A DNA stretch of 64,000 nt from Solea solea (Eukaryota > Chordata > Actinopteri > Pleuronectiformes > Soleidae). The position numbers and the translations under genes are program-made. The DNA lies in assembly GCF_958295425.1 (NCBI RefSeq), contig NC_081136.1:3567311-3631310 (forward strand), in the 5' to 3' direction. The notes under the pieces were generated by a model, which saw only the letters and a list, made by a program, of their open reading frames with translations, was not told the origin of the DNA and did no database searches. How positions within the stretch are numbered: position 1 is the first letter of the stretch; each line of letters begins with the position of its first letter. Positions 51,400 through 63,299 of this stretch are shown here, in pieces.

Positions 51400-54300
51400 T
51401 CAAACAATACAATATGATTCGATATTTTATTTGCTTCTCTAAAATAGTTGTTTGAAAATCTGATTCCATAATTCAAAACAAAGCAAACTTTAATTTAATA
51501 TGCACACATTTAGGCCGCATTTATGCAAATTTCCCCTCAAACGTGACACATGAAACTGACAGCTCTCCAAAAAGAGAGCGTCTCCGGCTCATACAAATAC
51601 CAATGAGCCACATGTTCTCCCGAGAGAGTGAAGCAAACACGATCGCTCCTTTGTATTTGTCATATCTCCTCCAGCCCATGGTGACCGCAATGTGTCTCAA
51701 ACACTTTGGCTCACAAAGACAGCTCGACACCGTGGAGCCAGGGGGAATTACAGCATTGTGGGAAATGGCTTCCCTGTGGCCATTTTGAAAACACTAGGCT
51801 ATCTAACCCCCCCCATGTTTGGTCTTCTCTTGAGCTTTTCCAGAGGCGATTTTTTTTCTCTCTGTGTAAGTGTCTTAGGGCTGCACTGAGAGAGACAAGC
51901 CACCCTATCTGATGGTTACTGAACACTGCGTGGTAGCCTCGAGCACAAATCAGAGTCACTGAGGAACTGTTGTCCACATGATACAAGAGAGCAAACAGGT
52001 TGCAAGCAAATACAATACAGTTTCTGAAAGTTTGCAGCATAAGGAGTGGACTAATATTGTCCATTTAAAGACACTAAAAACTCTACCGAACTTCCCTCAG
52101 GCAAGTGTTCGTTCTAAATTGTGAGTCTGTAGGTGTCCTTGGCAGCAGCAGAGTTTTCGTTTTTAAGGTGAAGTGAATTTCAAAATGGTTTTAGCTTCCA
52201 TCTACACATTGAAAATGCCAGGAGGTTATACGGCCATGTGGGTCAACCCAATGAAACACTCACGAAATAGCAGATGCTAACAAAAAACTAAAGAGGTGCA
52301 TCACGTTGTAATACTGGAAGCACTAAAAAAAGCTGGGCTAGTGAAGGTACGCTTCCTATAATTATTATTCAATCACTATTTTTTTTACTTTTGACATGCA
52401 AACGTTTTCATAAGATAAATACTACTTCCACAAACGCCGCTGCATGTAAAACTAGGATTTTAACCTCATCGGACGGCACAAAGAAGGATTAATAGGCCTG
52501 CTAATGGGAGTGGGCTTGCGTGGCTCCGGGTGTGAAATCAGGTATGAGGCTTAAACAGCCGTAAACAATGGCAAGTGCCAGTGGGACGTGCAGAGTACAT
52601 CAGTCAATCGTGACACCTGGGACAGACACATGGAGCTTTATAATCAAGAGTGGAGTGGGTTCTCCACTGTACATCACATCAGACAGCACTGCTAATTACT
52701 CATCTTGGTAAATCGGCGTCTCCCACCAGGAACCAAGGAAAAAAAAAGGGAAAAAAAACTCTACCAACAACCCCCCGTGTTTGCAATTTTTTCCCGCTCA
52801 TTGTTGCTCATCCATCACCATAAATTAAATTAAATTAAATATACTGTATGTCAACAGAATGAAGGTAGACTGTAATTAGCAGGCAGGGCTGTTCTGAGTG
52901 CAGAATTAATCTCATTGGTTCAATTAGTAAGTGAGGCCAATTAAACACAGTTGAGATTGATTTCTTGAGATTTCTGTGTGCACATATTGGGCTGTTACTT
53001 CTCTTTTCAAATATTCAGTGGGCCCAACTCTGAACCCTGTGGTTCACCTGGGGTAGCTTTACAAGAACTGTTGCTCCTGCCATCACAGTAATGTTTGGGC
53101 ACAAGGACATAATTTTGAGCATCGCAATTAGTGCGATTGTGAGGTATAATTGTATATCAACATTGAAACAGTATTTAATTTAGGTACTTTTGATTGATTC
53201 AATACATAGATCTATGGAAAACAAAAGACCATTGACATACTAGCCTAGCAGCTTTTGTATACATCCAACATGGCGGCAAGATTATAATAGTTTTGGATGG
53301 TTTTAGCTTTTATTTCGTTTTGATGTTTTGTTTTTAAAATGAGTACAGGTTTGCTAGTTTTTTCTGCTTAGTTTTAGTTTATTTTTTGTAAATGCCTACT
53401 TTTAGTGTAGTTTTTATTAGTTTTAACGTGAGTTTGAGTTTTTTGTAAGACAGTTTATTTGATACAAAGATTAAAAAAGGTGATTGTGATTGAAAAGTAT
53501 TGTAAAAAGTATTACTTTTGATTCCATTCCATTCCATTTTAAGTAACTTGCCCCATAGAGCTTTCCCGTACAGAAGTCGTTAAATGCCATAACTAGGAAA
53601 CTACAACCAGCACGTTTGTTGTCATTTTCCATCGCTCTACACACATCATCCAGATCATTGGTCCGAGGCATTTCGATCTACGTCCATTGGAAGTTGGAAG
53701 GTACTACCAGTGTTGCCCAGACTGTTGATATACACCAAATAGTCACAACATTTGGAAAATTTGGGTAAAACAAGTTGTGTTCTTGGTTGATTGTGGAGTT
53801 TGACCCCCATTTCAAATGCAATATCAGCTCTCTGACTGAAAATACTCGCTGTAGCATAAGGATAATCAGTGCCAACTTCAGCCGCTGATGATAATTACCC
53901 TCCGGCAATTGATGCCAACCCTGTGTTTTCCTCTTTGCATCTCATCCAGCCTTCAAATCAACCCTACAAACCAGATTGCGTCCCATAAGTACGTCATGTA
54001 AAGAAGGATGGGGGGACAGCCAATGCCTCTTGTCTTCTTGATTGAATGGCTACTCCAGCCTTTCTGATCACAGGTGACTCCAGTCCATTGAATTAGCACA
54101 CAGCCTTCTGGGCCACGGGCTCAGGGGCCATGTCGGAGCCTTGTGGTGAATATTAGATTGCACGCCTCCAGATCTAATTAAAGGAAGCAACAGGACAATG
54201 TCTGCATCTCAAATGAGACCGGGGGCCATCAGGAATCCCAACTCCCTCTTGGATTTACTGATTCGATTGATTTTGTGTGTATGTGTCAGAAAACAACAAG

Positions 54301-54470
54301 GTGTGGTGAGGGGGGGAGATGTTCTTTTCAGTAAACCTAATGAGGCCACTTCTATGTGTCACCCATTTGGCGCTAAATTGATATTTGGCACTGTACAGCA
54401 TGCTGTAAACGTCCTACATTGAACTCACTATTATATAGATATTAAAGTCATATTAAATACTGGTGAGTAC
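51400..54470. other. No gene recognised; repeat-poor block with TAAT clusters
   Basis: Very little recognisable transposon sequence. Only a (TTAAA)n-like run at 52821-52840, AT/poly(A) stretches near 52740-52760, and TTTAGTTTTAG-like low complexity at 53280-53460. Candidate conserved noncoding stretches lie at 51590-51770, 52480-52720, 52855-52960 and 53940-54260. These are judged by the absence of low complexity and presence of homeodomain-like TAATTA/CAATTA cores, not by any alignment. Confidence 0.4.
52855..52960. promoter_or_regulatory. Candidate enhancer-like cluster of TAATT sites
   Basis: Within about 105 bases occur CTGTAATTAGCAG, CAGAATTAATCTCATTGG, TTCAATTAGTAAG and GGCCAATTAAACAC. 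That is four ATTA/TAAT cores, two of them next to CCAAT-like CATTGG or GCCAATT strings. The sequence is otherwise unique. Conservation cannot be tested here. Confidence 0.25.
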
Positions 54471-54474
54471 TTAC

Positions 54475-54513
54475 AGTATCTTCACTTGGAGGAGTTCCTT
54501 CCAGTCCGGCTCA
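54475..54513 (-). other. Candidate micro-exon, 39 bp, minus strand, unidentified
   Basis: On the minus strand the acceptor ATTTTCCCCTCTGTTTCAG (54514-54532) and an optimal donor ATACT|GTAAGT (54474/54475) enclose 39 bases, exactly 13 codons. Only one frame is open: one base, 12 codons (E-P-D-W-K-E-L-L-Q-V-K-I) and two bases. A 39-base segment of unchanged phase is typical of neuronal micro-exons, and the donor and acceptor are the best-balanced pair in the window. The peptide matches no family I can name. Alternatives are an untranslated exon or chance. Confidence 0.3.
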
Positions 54514-54519
54514 CTGAAA

Positions 54520-56085
54520 CAGAGGGGAAAATCTGCCTTTAAAACAACATTGGAAAACACACAAAATGTTGGTGTAATGTGATTAAATAATGCAAATTAG
54601 GACACTTGGAATTTCAAATTACAGTAGAAATCACCTCTTTATATATTAATTTTGACACGTGAGAATGACTTAGGCCTGAAGGCACACATTTTACAGTAGT
54701 TAACAAGTGCATTAGCCATTAATTAACAGTTCAGTACGAGTTAAATGTACCAGTGTCCACTATATAGATGAGAACAAGTAGGTCAATACTCCAGAGACAC
54801 GGCATGTTAGTCATTTACTGTGATTAAACTGCACGCTTTTAATTAATTCCTATTTAAATGGAAAATATCCTCTGTATTTGCTTGACACAGTCGGGATTGG
54901 TGGACATTACAAACAGTTTAATAAACACTATCTGTATGATGCATGAAGTGATAATATCAAAGCTTAATTTGACTGTTAAATTGTGGCAATAATAGAAAAA
55001 GGAAATTAGCTTTTTCAAACACAGGAAAGCATCAGTGTTCAGCCTCGTAAAATCAGCGCAACCACATCAATTGAAACTAAATTTTGTCTGTGATCTCAAT
55101 TTGACATTTGGCCTTTAATACCTTAGAGTGCAACCAATTGGGCAGAAATTGGGTTCGACCAGTTGGGTTGTTATAGTGAAAGATTATATTCACCTTGAAC
55201 TTCAAGCCCAATTTTTTAAAAAGTTAATAAGTTTAATATGTCACAATAACTGGTGGGAGAAAAACAAACAACAACAGTCTAATTTGCAGGAAGCAGATGG
55301 CGCAGTGTGAAGCAGTAATACATTAACAGCATATGTAGGGCCATTGTAATTCGTTCTAAAAACAAACAGGCTATATTCAGAATGATTTCACGCCTGGAAA
55401 GGTCATGAAACTTGACATAACCACAGAAGGATTGGAATACAGACATTTCACGCAGCCGTGAAGTTCAAAAAATGATGAGTGATTGAAAACCCAATTTTTT
55501 CGTCTTTCCAGATAGAAAACACAAATGGAAAGAAAGGACTGTGTAAGTTTGGTTTATTGATCGGGCTAAACGCAGAAAAATCTGTACCAGATCTGACCGG
55601 CTGTCGAGAAAGATATAAACAGCTGCTAATTAGAGGCTGATATTTACCAGCAGACAGCAGGAGGCCTCTGAAAGCCAATTTTGTGCTTTTACTGAAAAGG
55701 TGTTCCATGAATGTGTAACAGTCATGTTGCTTTGAAAAACAAACACCCCGCCGTCTGCCCATTGGGAAACGTGGTCCTAAAATAGACTTCAAATGCCCAG
55801 GGATCCCAGTCGGCCTCGCTGGCGGTCATTGACACCCAATAAGCTCGGTGAAGAGGGCCCTGAAGACGTGTCTATTTTTAAAGTGGACGGGTCAAGAAAA
55901 GGCCCTTTACCCCCGAGTGATGGGGTTTGAGAGCCCCACAGCTAGACTTCACTGTGGGAGGTCATTGCACTCAGAGCAGATCAGGAAATGTGTCTTGAAA
56001 TTGACCAACACTACAGTACATCCATCACTATACCTTGGCAACCCTGTTTGTATACATTATGTCCAAATGAATTTCATTTGTACAC
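54520..56085. other. No gene recognised; repeat-poor
   Basis: Unique sequence with homeodomain-like cores around 54830-54990 (CTTTTAATTAATTCC, AGCTTAATTTGAC). A minus frame of 114 codons (55792-55448) has no recognisable domain. Confidence 0.4.
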
Positions 56086-56089
56086 ACAC

Positions 56090-56255
56090 TAATTAGTGAT
56101 AGCATCCAGTAAAGAAAGATCAAACTGGGGACAGGAGCAGTGGGTACCTTGTTCAGAGTTACCCCTAACTGGCAACCCTCTGGTTACCGTTGATGGATTC
56201 CAACTTAGACCACTAAAGAAAGACTTGGCCGACAGCTCTGCCAACTGAGCTTTGT
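56090..56255 (-). mobile_element. Diverged tRNA-derived SINE, antisense
   Basis: On the minus strand AGCTCAGTTGGCAGAGC (56251-56235) is an almost perfect tRNA box A. It is followed by GTCGGCCAAGTC and, further on, GGTAACCAGAGGGTTGCCAGTTAGGGG and AACAAGGTACCCACTGCTCC. The order matches the SINE at 17495-17700, but box B is decayed (about 60 bases lie between the two). Confidence 0.6.
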
Positions 56256-56259
56256 GAGA

Positions 56260-58520
56260 AAAAGAGGAAACTAAACACTGTGAATAACAACAAACAACAA
56301 AATCTCTCCTTTTTTTTTTATAAAACAGGCCATTGGCTGTGTATTAAACTGACACACTAAACACACAAGTCAACACAGACCATCATCTGTGTCTTTAAAT
56401 CCATTTCACTGCTTTCACGGCAGTTGCACCATCTCAAACTGGGTCACCCCGTCTCCCATTTTCTCTCATATTTAAGGGGTCGTCCTATGCTGCCTTGCTT
56501 TCACACTAATATTCACAGCAAACATTAAAACTGGGAGCCTGTTGGAAGTTTTTGTCCGTGGACACAGGCCAGCAATGTGAGCATTAAAATAGCTGACAAA
56601 GCTAAATTGGTGTGGCATACGCATTGGTTTCATATCATGCCAGATTGTGTGCTTTTTTACAATTCAACAAGTACAGATGGTACATACTTGTTATGTCCCA
56701 GTAACATTTTTAAGTCCATTTTATTTTTAAAATGGTCTTACTATTTATTAGCTAATGCCTGCCCCGCACTAGAGGATTTTCCAATCTCACTTGATTTTTA
56801 GACCACAGTCACAACAAACTTTTCAATGTTTTAATCCTGGAAAAAGACCAGTCTATCCAGTCAAGACGCAGGACCACACACTTGGTATCCTCTAGTTTGG
56901 GGCAGTATTTAAAGTGTATTTTACTAAATGTATTGTCATTTGACCCAACATTAAGGGTGTCAAATGTGAATCTATATGATAGTTGAAGTAAATTGTTGCA
57001 GTAGTAGTAGATTGCCATGGTCAACCCAAATGTAACATTTCTTACTCAATATCAAGAAAATTTGTGGCGCCAGTTGTCGAGTTGTGTGTCATTAAACCAT
57101 TGCACAAGGAGAAGATGCCATTTGAAATTGGCCACATTGATTATTCGGTAGTTTTCCAGAGCATTACCATTCCATTCCAAAGAAAATCAATGTGCTTTAC
57201 GACAAAAACGGTGAATATAATGCATCTAACATTGCAGCATTTTTCCAGAAATATAGTTTTAAAGGTTGAGTCACAGGCAAAATGACTGTATGTGGTTCAA
57301 AATGACATTTGTCACCTTCAAAAAAACACATGTACGTCATCGTCATAAACAAACATGTTGTCTTTTTTTTCGTTAATATTAATAGTAAAAGAAGGGTCCC
57401 AATCTTTGGCATTTAGCCCTGTCAACCAATGACCACACCACCCAACAATCCTGCAGAAGTGTATTCACTGCTATCTGACATTCAAATTCCATAGAGAGAT
57501 AAATAACCGACAACCCCACTGTCCGGTTATTATGTGGCCCTGGACAGCACATCAAATATTCTCTGTGCTACGCTACAACACGCATATGCTATGATAGAGG
57601 AAGGGAAGTCTTGAGGAAAAACACAAGGACACAATATTAATCTCAGGCTCATATTGGTGTTCAGATCTCAACCATCTTTTTAATAAGAACCAAAGGGGAC
57701 TAGCGTTTGCGGGACAATGGAGACTCTTTGGTTTAGCAGCAGGGACACAAAGCTAATATCCTGTATGAAGATTAAAAAAAATAGCATGAGCCTTCATTAT
57801 TCTCTGAATCTCAAGACATGCTCTCTTTAGAGCTTGAAGGTTGAGTGGAGCTGACTCCATTGTTTTCTTGAAGCCATTTGCTTCCTTCCCACCAGACAAG
57901 TGGCCCCGACCGCAGCCAGATACGAGGGCCTACTCGCGTTTGCCTGAAAAGGATTTGGCATGACAATACCGCACAGACTTTTAGCAAACGGCCAAATGAT
58001 GACTACACCATGACTCTGCCAAACCTTTGCACATGGGCGCTTGTAATGTAGTTGGATTTAATGAGGCTGCCGTGTGACACTGTCTGGTCCCCTCCAGTTT
58101 TTTTTTTTTGAGCCGTCACACAAACACACACACACACACAACATACAGAGTGACATCTGGAACAAACACCCTTTTATGAGTCATCTTTATTTGCTGTCAC
58201 CGCTGGTCATTACAAAACCAATGACCTATCCAGTGCTATACATATGTCTGGTCCTCCTTCTGACATGACTCATGAATTTCACTCATTTTTAGTCACTACA
58301 ATGTTAAAATGTGTATAAAATGAGATGGAATGGGTGAATCTTGACCCTGTAATATCAATATTACTCCAATACAGTCACAATCATGTGTTAAGACTGAATC
58401 CTTTAGGTCTATTTAGCACATTAAGGAAAAAGTATACACTTTTTAACAAGGACCAATTACGTCTTAAGGGAAAAAGCCACAATTTAATCTTCATACACTG
58501 ATTCTTTGTACATTGATAGG
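56260..58520. other. No gene recognised; repeat-poor, possible conserved segment 57880-58080
   Basis: Only a (CA)n run at 58123-58141 and short homopolymers stand out. 57880-58080 is unique, with balanced composition and no low complexity; its frames are short. It may be conserved regulatory DNA, which only comparison could show. Confidence 0.4.
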
Positions 58521-58522
58521 AC

Positions 58523-58937
58523 TTAACCCTTAACACCTAAGCCTCAAAATGTCCGTCTGGACTTTTTTTTTTTTTTAAACCATAAAAGTGCCAGAAAATG
58601 TCTTGTGAGTAAGTGCTTTTGCCCATTTTTCCAGAATAACTGTCAATATCTGGCAGCTATTTACAACGTACTGCATGTTAAAACAGTGTATTAACAATTT
58701 AAAATTGTGTTTTGTGTCCAAAAACAACTGTGTACAGCTGTTTTCCCAACTCTCGATCCACTCTGGTGACAAAGACGCTGATTGTGAAATTACCATACGT
58801 TGACGTGCAACTTCTCAGCTTTCAGAAACTGTTGGAATTTTTTTTCACGATAGCACAAACCGTCGCGTAATTACAGTAATGCAAAGTTCGCTTGCGCAAA
58901 CGTGACGTCTGTGATACGATCGTGTTTAAAGGGTTAA
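58523..58937 (+). mobile_element. MITE-like repeat, copy 3, TTAA-flanked, best preserved
   Basis: TTAA at 58523-58526 and TTAA at 58934-58937 flank a 407-base body. The body starts CCCTTAACACC and ends GTGTTTAAAGGG, so its ends are inverted repeats (CCCTT-AACAC against CCCTTTAAACAC). TTAA target duplication plus CCC termini are hallmarks of the piggyBac superfamily, so I infer a non-autonomous piggyBac-like element. No transposase is encoded. Copies lie at 47505-47993 (inverted) and 14020-14490. Confidence 0.75.
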
Positions 58938-60620
58938 TTTACCTGGGAAAATAAGGATGTATAGACAATCTTCTCCTATTTGAAAGTCGATGAAAATTGA
59001 TGAATCATTACAACCATCATCGTTTGTTCAGAAACAACCGATTTCTAATTAATTCTGTCTTGGACTTACTAACTTACTAGTTGAGATTCACAATAAATGT
59101 AAAATAATACATTTAAGCTATGAGAGAAATCTGTCCCGATTTAAAACCAAACCTAAAATGTTAACTCCGTGAAGGTCGTTGTATTTTGTACCATCTGGTA
59201 AAAGCAGGCAGGTCAGGTTTGATGCTCGTGTCTGGGCCAGAGTCTCAGAACTGACATCAAACTAACGCTGGCTCAGAAAAACCCAATCGACACTGAGAGA
59301 CGAGGCGAGGCGACACAAAGATTACTGTAAAACCAGCAGACCCAGAGAGTCTCCCAGTGCATATGAAGAGAAACACAGAGTCCATGACTAATGAGACACA
59401 AGCTCCTAACGAAGCGTTTATGGATTTAAGCCAAAAGTGTTGGGTTTCTCTGCTGCGGAGTATATTGTGTAAGGATAATTATTGTTTTTTGTGTGTGACA
59501 GATGACGGGGTTTTGTGAATAAACTATGCATTTTTCCATGCGTGCCTGTGATAAATAACCCGGCTGCTGTCACTGTGATACTTTTTCAAGCTCCGTCTCC
59601 TTAGAGCATTAACAGTGAAACTCTGCAGCCGCTCTCGTTTCCGCGCTTTCCATTCTGTTCTGTAAGCACTGGAGGAATAATTAAATGTTTTGTCTGCTTT
59701 TTTGTGCAGAAGAGAGAGAGCGAGAGAGAGAAAAGACGGGTTCTCTGCTGTCAGTTACTGCATGATCTGGTACTCGGGTCTGGTCGGGGGCCTGTCAGTC
59801 AACATTTCTCTCCCTTGACATCAAAACATTTGATAATCACACTGCTACAGATGCTGAAAGGGGAAACAGCTTGGTATGCCGTGCCAACTAATTGTGTTCC
59901 CTGAGATGTCTCTGTCATCAGAATAAATTGCATGACTTTTCACAATAAATTGCATTTCTTTTTTTCTTTTTTTCCTCGCCCATTTACTTAGCTGAATGGG
60001 CAAAAGCGACAATCAAAATTGAATTGAAACGCGAATGAAAAAGCGAACGATGTGACAGGAATATATGAAACAGGCGTAACCCGTTCATGGCTTTGGTTGG
60101 AAACGGTTTAAAATGACAACATAAGCCGATGAAACAGTGTGATCTTAACGCAAACACATGTTTAACAGTGACTGGTAAAGATTCCTTTGACATAAATTGG
60201 CAAGAGCCGTTTCTATAGCGACAAACGTGCAGACTGGAACCCGGGGGTCCATGAGTGCTGCCCCGCGACACCTCTTTCTGCATGAGGTCACAGAGGCAGA
60301 GCGGCGACGGCAGCTTGTTAACCCAGACAGAGGTTGTGGATGATGTGAAGGACACAAGCTGCTTTCAGGCACGCACTACAACCCTGAACTTTTGGCAAGA
60401 CACGACCCGCAGGAAAGCGTACGTGTGAACACAAGCGTCGTAATCAGTTCAAGCACACTTTAGGGGAGTTCTTCTGGGAATAAACTCTTGGACCTAATCT
60501 TTAAAGACGACAAACTACTGTATCTTGACCCAAATCACAATGTAAATAATGACAAGAACATAATATCTGTGCTTGTAATGCAGCAACTAACAGTGTGTTA
60601 GATTACTAAATACTAAACTA
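58938..60620. other. No gene recognised
   Basis: Unique-looking sequence. A plus acceptor-like tract ending TTTTTTGTGCAG at 59709 runs into a (GA)n stretch (59709-59736) and has no good donor. The minus frame 60355-59984 (123 codons) has no known domain. Confidence 0.45.
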
Positions 60621-60624
60621 GAGA

Positions 60625-60805
60625 TGTCCAGATACCACTTTTTGAGTCCGATACAGATATCAAAAACTCGAGTATCTACCGATATCGATATTAGTCCAAT
60701 ACAGTCATTTTAAACCATTTATGAAGATATGAAGCGGTTAACAACTGTGTAACAGTATCGGATTCTACATTTTTATCTGTCCGACCGACACCGATACTGA
60801 TTCCC
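60625..60805. mobile_element. Probable teleost repeat (GAGATGTCC...GATATCGATATT family)
   Basis: AGAGATGTCCAGATACCACTTTTTGAGTCCGATACAGATATC, CTACCGATATCGATATTAGTCCAATACAGTCATTTT and ACCGACACCGATACTGATTCCCATCCCTAT form an inverted-type layout (GGGATGTCC-like and CCCATCCCTA ends) known from a common fish repeat. A related decayed stretch may lie at 8280-8550. Confidence 0.55.
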
Positions 60806-61156
60806 ATCCCTATACAGATGTTTGGTGAATGAATTACAACTTCATTTTATACATGTTATTTAAAGCATACCCTCATAAATCTTCACTAAAGGTTGGGAAA
60901 ATTCCATAGATAAATTTTGGGGGACCCCAAAAAATCTCCCACAACCAATCTGGGTCTTTTTGGGATTTTTGGGGAATCATGTGTACGTTTCCCTCTGCTG
61001 CCGCCAGCAGGTAATGATTACATCAGAGTTAGACAGTGTCATAATTATGCATTATGATAATAAATAAAGCAAATGTGAGCACTCAGTAGCGATAAATGAG
61101 ATGTAGATCGATTGAGGGTTGAATAAATAAGAGTAGAGAGAGAGACGTTCTCTCTC

Positions 61157-61171
61157 GAATGAATGAATGAA
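61157..61171. repeat. (GAAT)n microsatellite beside GAGAGA...TCTCTC inverted repeat
   Basis: GAGAGAGACGTTCTCTCTC at about 61138-61156 is near-palindromic and is followed by (GAAT)n. A (GAA)n/(GAG)n run follows at 61424-61452, giving Lys/Glu-rich frames that are not genes. Confidence 0.75.
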
Positions 61172-62029
61172 ATTGTGTTTGGCCTTGGTCGACGGATACA
61201 AAGACGTTTAATATCCGCCTGGTTGTGGAGTGGAATGTCCTTGAAGCTGGCACTCAAATCAGACGGCATAATAACATTCAGATGGTCTCTCTGCGTGATG
61301 ATGACGATGACGCGGTGTTGGCAGGCAGCGTCTCTCCTGTGCCTTTGCCCTTGAATGATGAAGCCTTGCATAGACACGAGTCAAACTTCCAACACATGGT
61401 TTTCTGCTCAGTAAATAAACAAAAGAAGAAGAAGAAGAAGCAGGAGGAGGACGGGCAAAAATAAACATCACAATGATTTCTTCTTGCATCCATTACTGTC
61501 ACTCTGGGCACCTGAGACTCTGCTCACTCCTGATGTGGAAGTTGAAAGGTAAGCAGACTTTGCATAAGTTGAAGCCTCACACAGCTGATTGGAGGAGACA
61601 ACCATGACCATGAGCGACGCACTGCCGGGCTCAGTAGTCACCTCACTGGTCAGGATGACCCACTTAGAGCCAAAACATCCATCAAATGCTGCTTAATTTG
61701 AAATGGAGCGCCCCCCCCAGTCTCAGCCCTGGGTGAAGCTCTTTTACGTCAGCGCTCTTACTTAAGCTTTAACGCAGATCTGTTACACAAACAGAGACAG
61801 TCAGTCTTTGTTTAAGAGATTCATTTGTGGACTGAGAGAGAGCAGGAGAAACCTGGCTGCTGCTGTTGTAGTTGTTGAGCTACTTTATTCTGAATATGAG
61901 CAAATCTGGAGAATGGAGTAGATTAGAGAATGAGCCGGTTGTGGTTCACAGTAGTGGTTTGTTTGTGATATAACATTATAAAGCCAAGCTTCAGCTCATC
62001 ATCAAAACATAAACTGTGCTATATTCTAT

Positions 62030-62302
62030 TGTAGATATGAGAAGAATGAGAAGATACGCGTAGTTTCTAACATGTAGCACCTGGAGAACCTACAGTATGC
62101 AGCCTAAAGATCTTTACTTTGTCCATTGTGGGCTACTGTAAAAAACACAGTGGTCCCAAAATGGCGGCCTCTGTAGAGCTGACCATGCTCCCGATATACA
62201 GTAAATACACAATTTTGGCTAATTTTTGCTCATTTTATCTTTTATCTTTAATTTGTGATAAATGAAAATCATTCCACCTAAACTTCACACACTGGACCTT
62301 CG
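62030..62302 (-). repeat. Unclassified teleost repeat (ACACACTGGACC end)
   Basis: TTTGTCCATTGTGGGCTACTGTAAAAAACACAGTGGTCCCAAAATGGCGGCCTCTGTAGAGCTGACC...CTCCCGATATACAGTAAATAC...ACTTCACACACTGGACCTT matches, from memory, a very abundant percomorph repeat. The plus frame 62262-62519 begins in its end and is not a gene. Confidence 0.7.
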
Positions 62303-62880
62303 GTTTTATGGACAAAACAAGATGTTGGAGATCGTACAAACATCTAATCAATACACTGAGAAAATACTCAACATTAGTATTGATTATGAAAATATTTGCA
62401 GCCCTAATTTCAATATGAAAACGATTAAAGGTTCAATCTTCATACGCCGTATTGGTACAAAAAAAAATGGTATTGAGCCATCCCTCGATCAGATACTGTC
62501 CCTCCTCTGGTGTCAGTGAACGACTGCACTCGAGAGTCTGCTCTCTGGATAATCACTCAATCAAAGTGCATTATTTCGCTTCCACAGGTGCAGAGCGAAC
62601 GTGGATTGTTTGCCGTTGAGCGTAATTTGAGTCTCACGGATCGCTGTGGAAAATCGTTATTACATAATATGATTGTTTAGCAATGGGATTGTGACGCTAC
62701 AGAATATAAATTTAGTGATAACAAACTCATTTCTGAGCGTCTTTAGCCGACTGTGCTCTCCAGCCCTCACATCGTGATTGCTGGGTGTAAAGAAAAAATA
62801 AACGGGGAAAGGAGAGAGAAAATCAAAATGGTACCACGATCCCTATTGAATTTATAAATAAATTACCAACTAGTATGATG

Positions 62881-62895
62881 CCCCCCCCCCCCCCC
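62881..62895 (+). repeat. Poly(C) tract (15 C)
   Basis: Uninterrupted run of 15 C. Length probably uncertain. Confidence 0.85.
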
Positions 62896-63120
62896 AAATC
62901 CGCCATGTTATTGCATCAAAGCATTCAGGCTTCAAGATGGTGGTGCTAATTAAGAATGCGATGTAATTATGTCTTGGCAGAACTTTTTTTTTTGATGTTA
63001 ATGTGAAAGCGGGCATTGTTACTGCATGCAGATGGCACATGAATAGCACAAAAAGAAAAGATCTCACTGAGCAGGAATCTTTTTTGCCAACACTGACTTT
63101 ACCAAGCCCTGTTTTAATGG

Positions 63121-63133
63121 GTTGCTAGGCAAC
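63121..63133. promoter_or_regulatory. RFX X-box-like palindrome
   Basis: GTTGC-TAG-GCAAC is a perfect inverted pair of the RFX half-site with a 3-base spacer. Further X-box-like sites lie at 4476-4489, 40224-40237, 42272-42285 and 44877-44890. Evidence is the motif only; no promoter is nearby. Confidence 0.4.
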
Positions 63134-63299
63134 ACTCATTAGTGTGCTCCACTGATAAGAGTCTGGGAAGAGATGGGGGAAATGTGCACGAGCCCAAAGT
63201 TAGGTCTTCAGCTCAGAGGCAATTATGGTCTTTTTGGGAACGACCGCCATAACCTAAATACGTACTGTGAAGCCAAATGATAAAATACATTCCAGGAAC

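Noticed and set aside
51053..51442. 129-codon plus frame with a charged heptad that looks like a coiled coil
   Set aside because: Explained by the minisatellite period. No start context, exon boundary or flanking domain, so not called as a gene.
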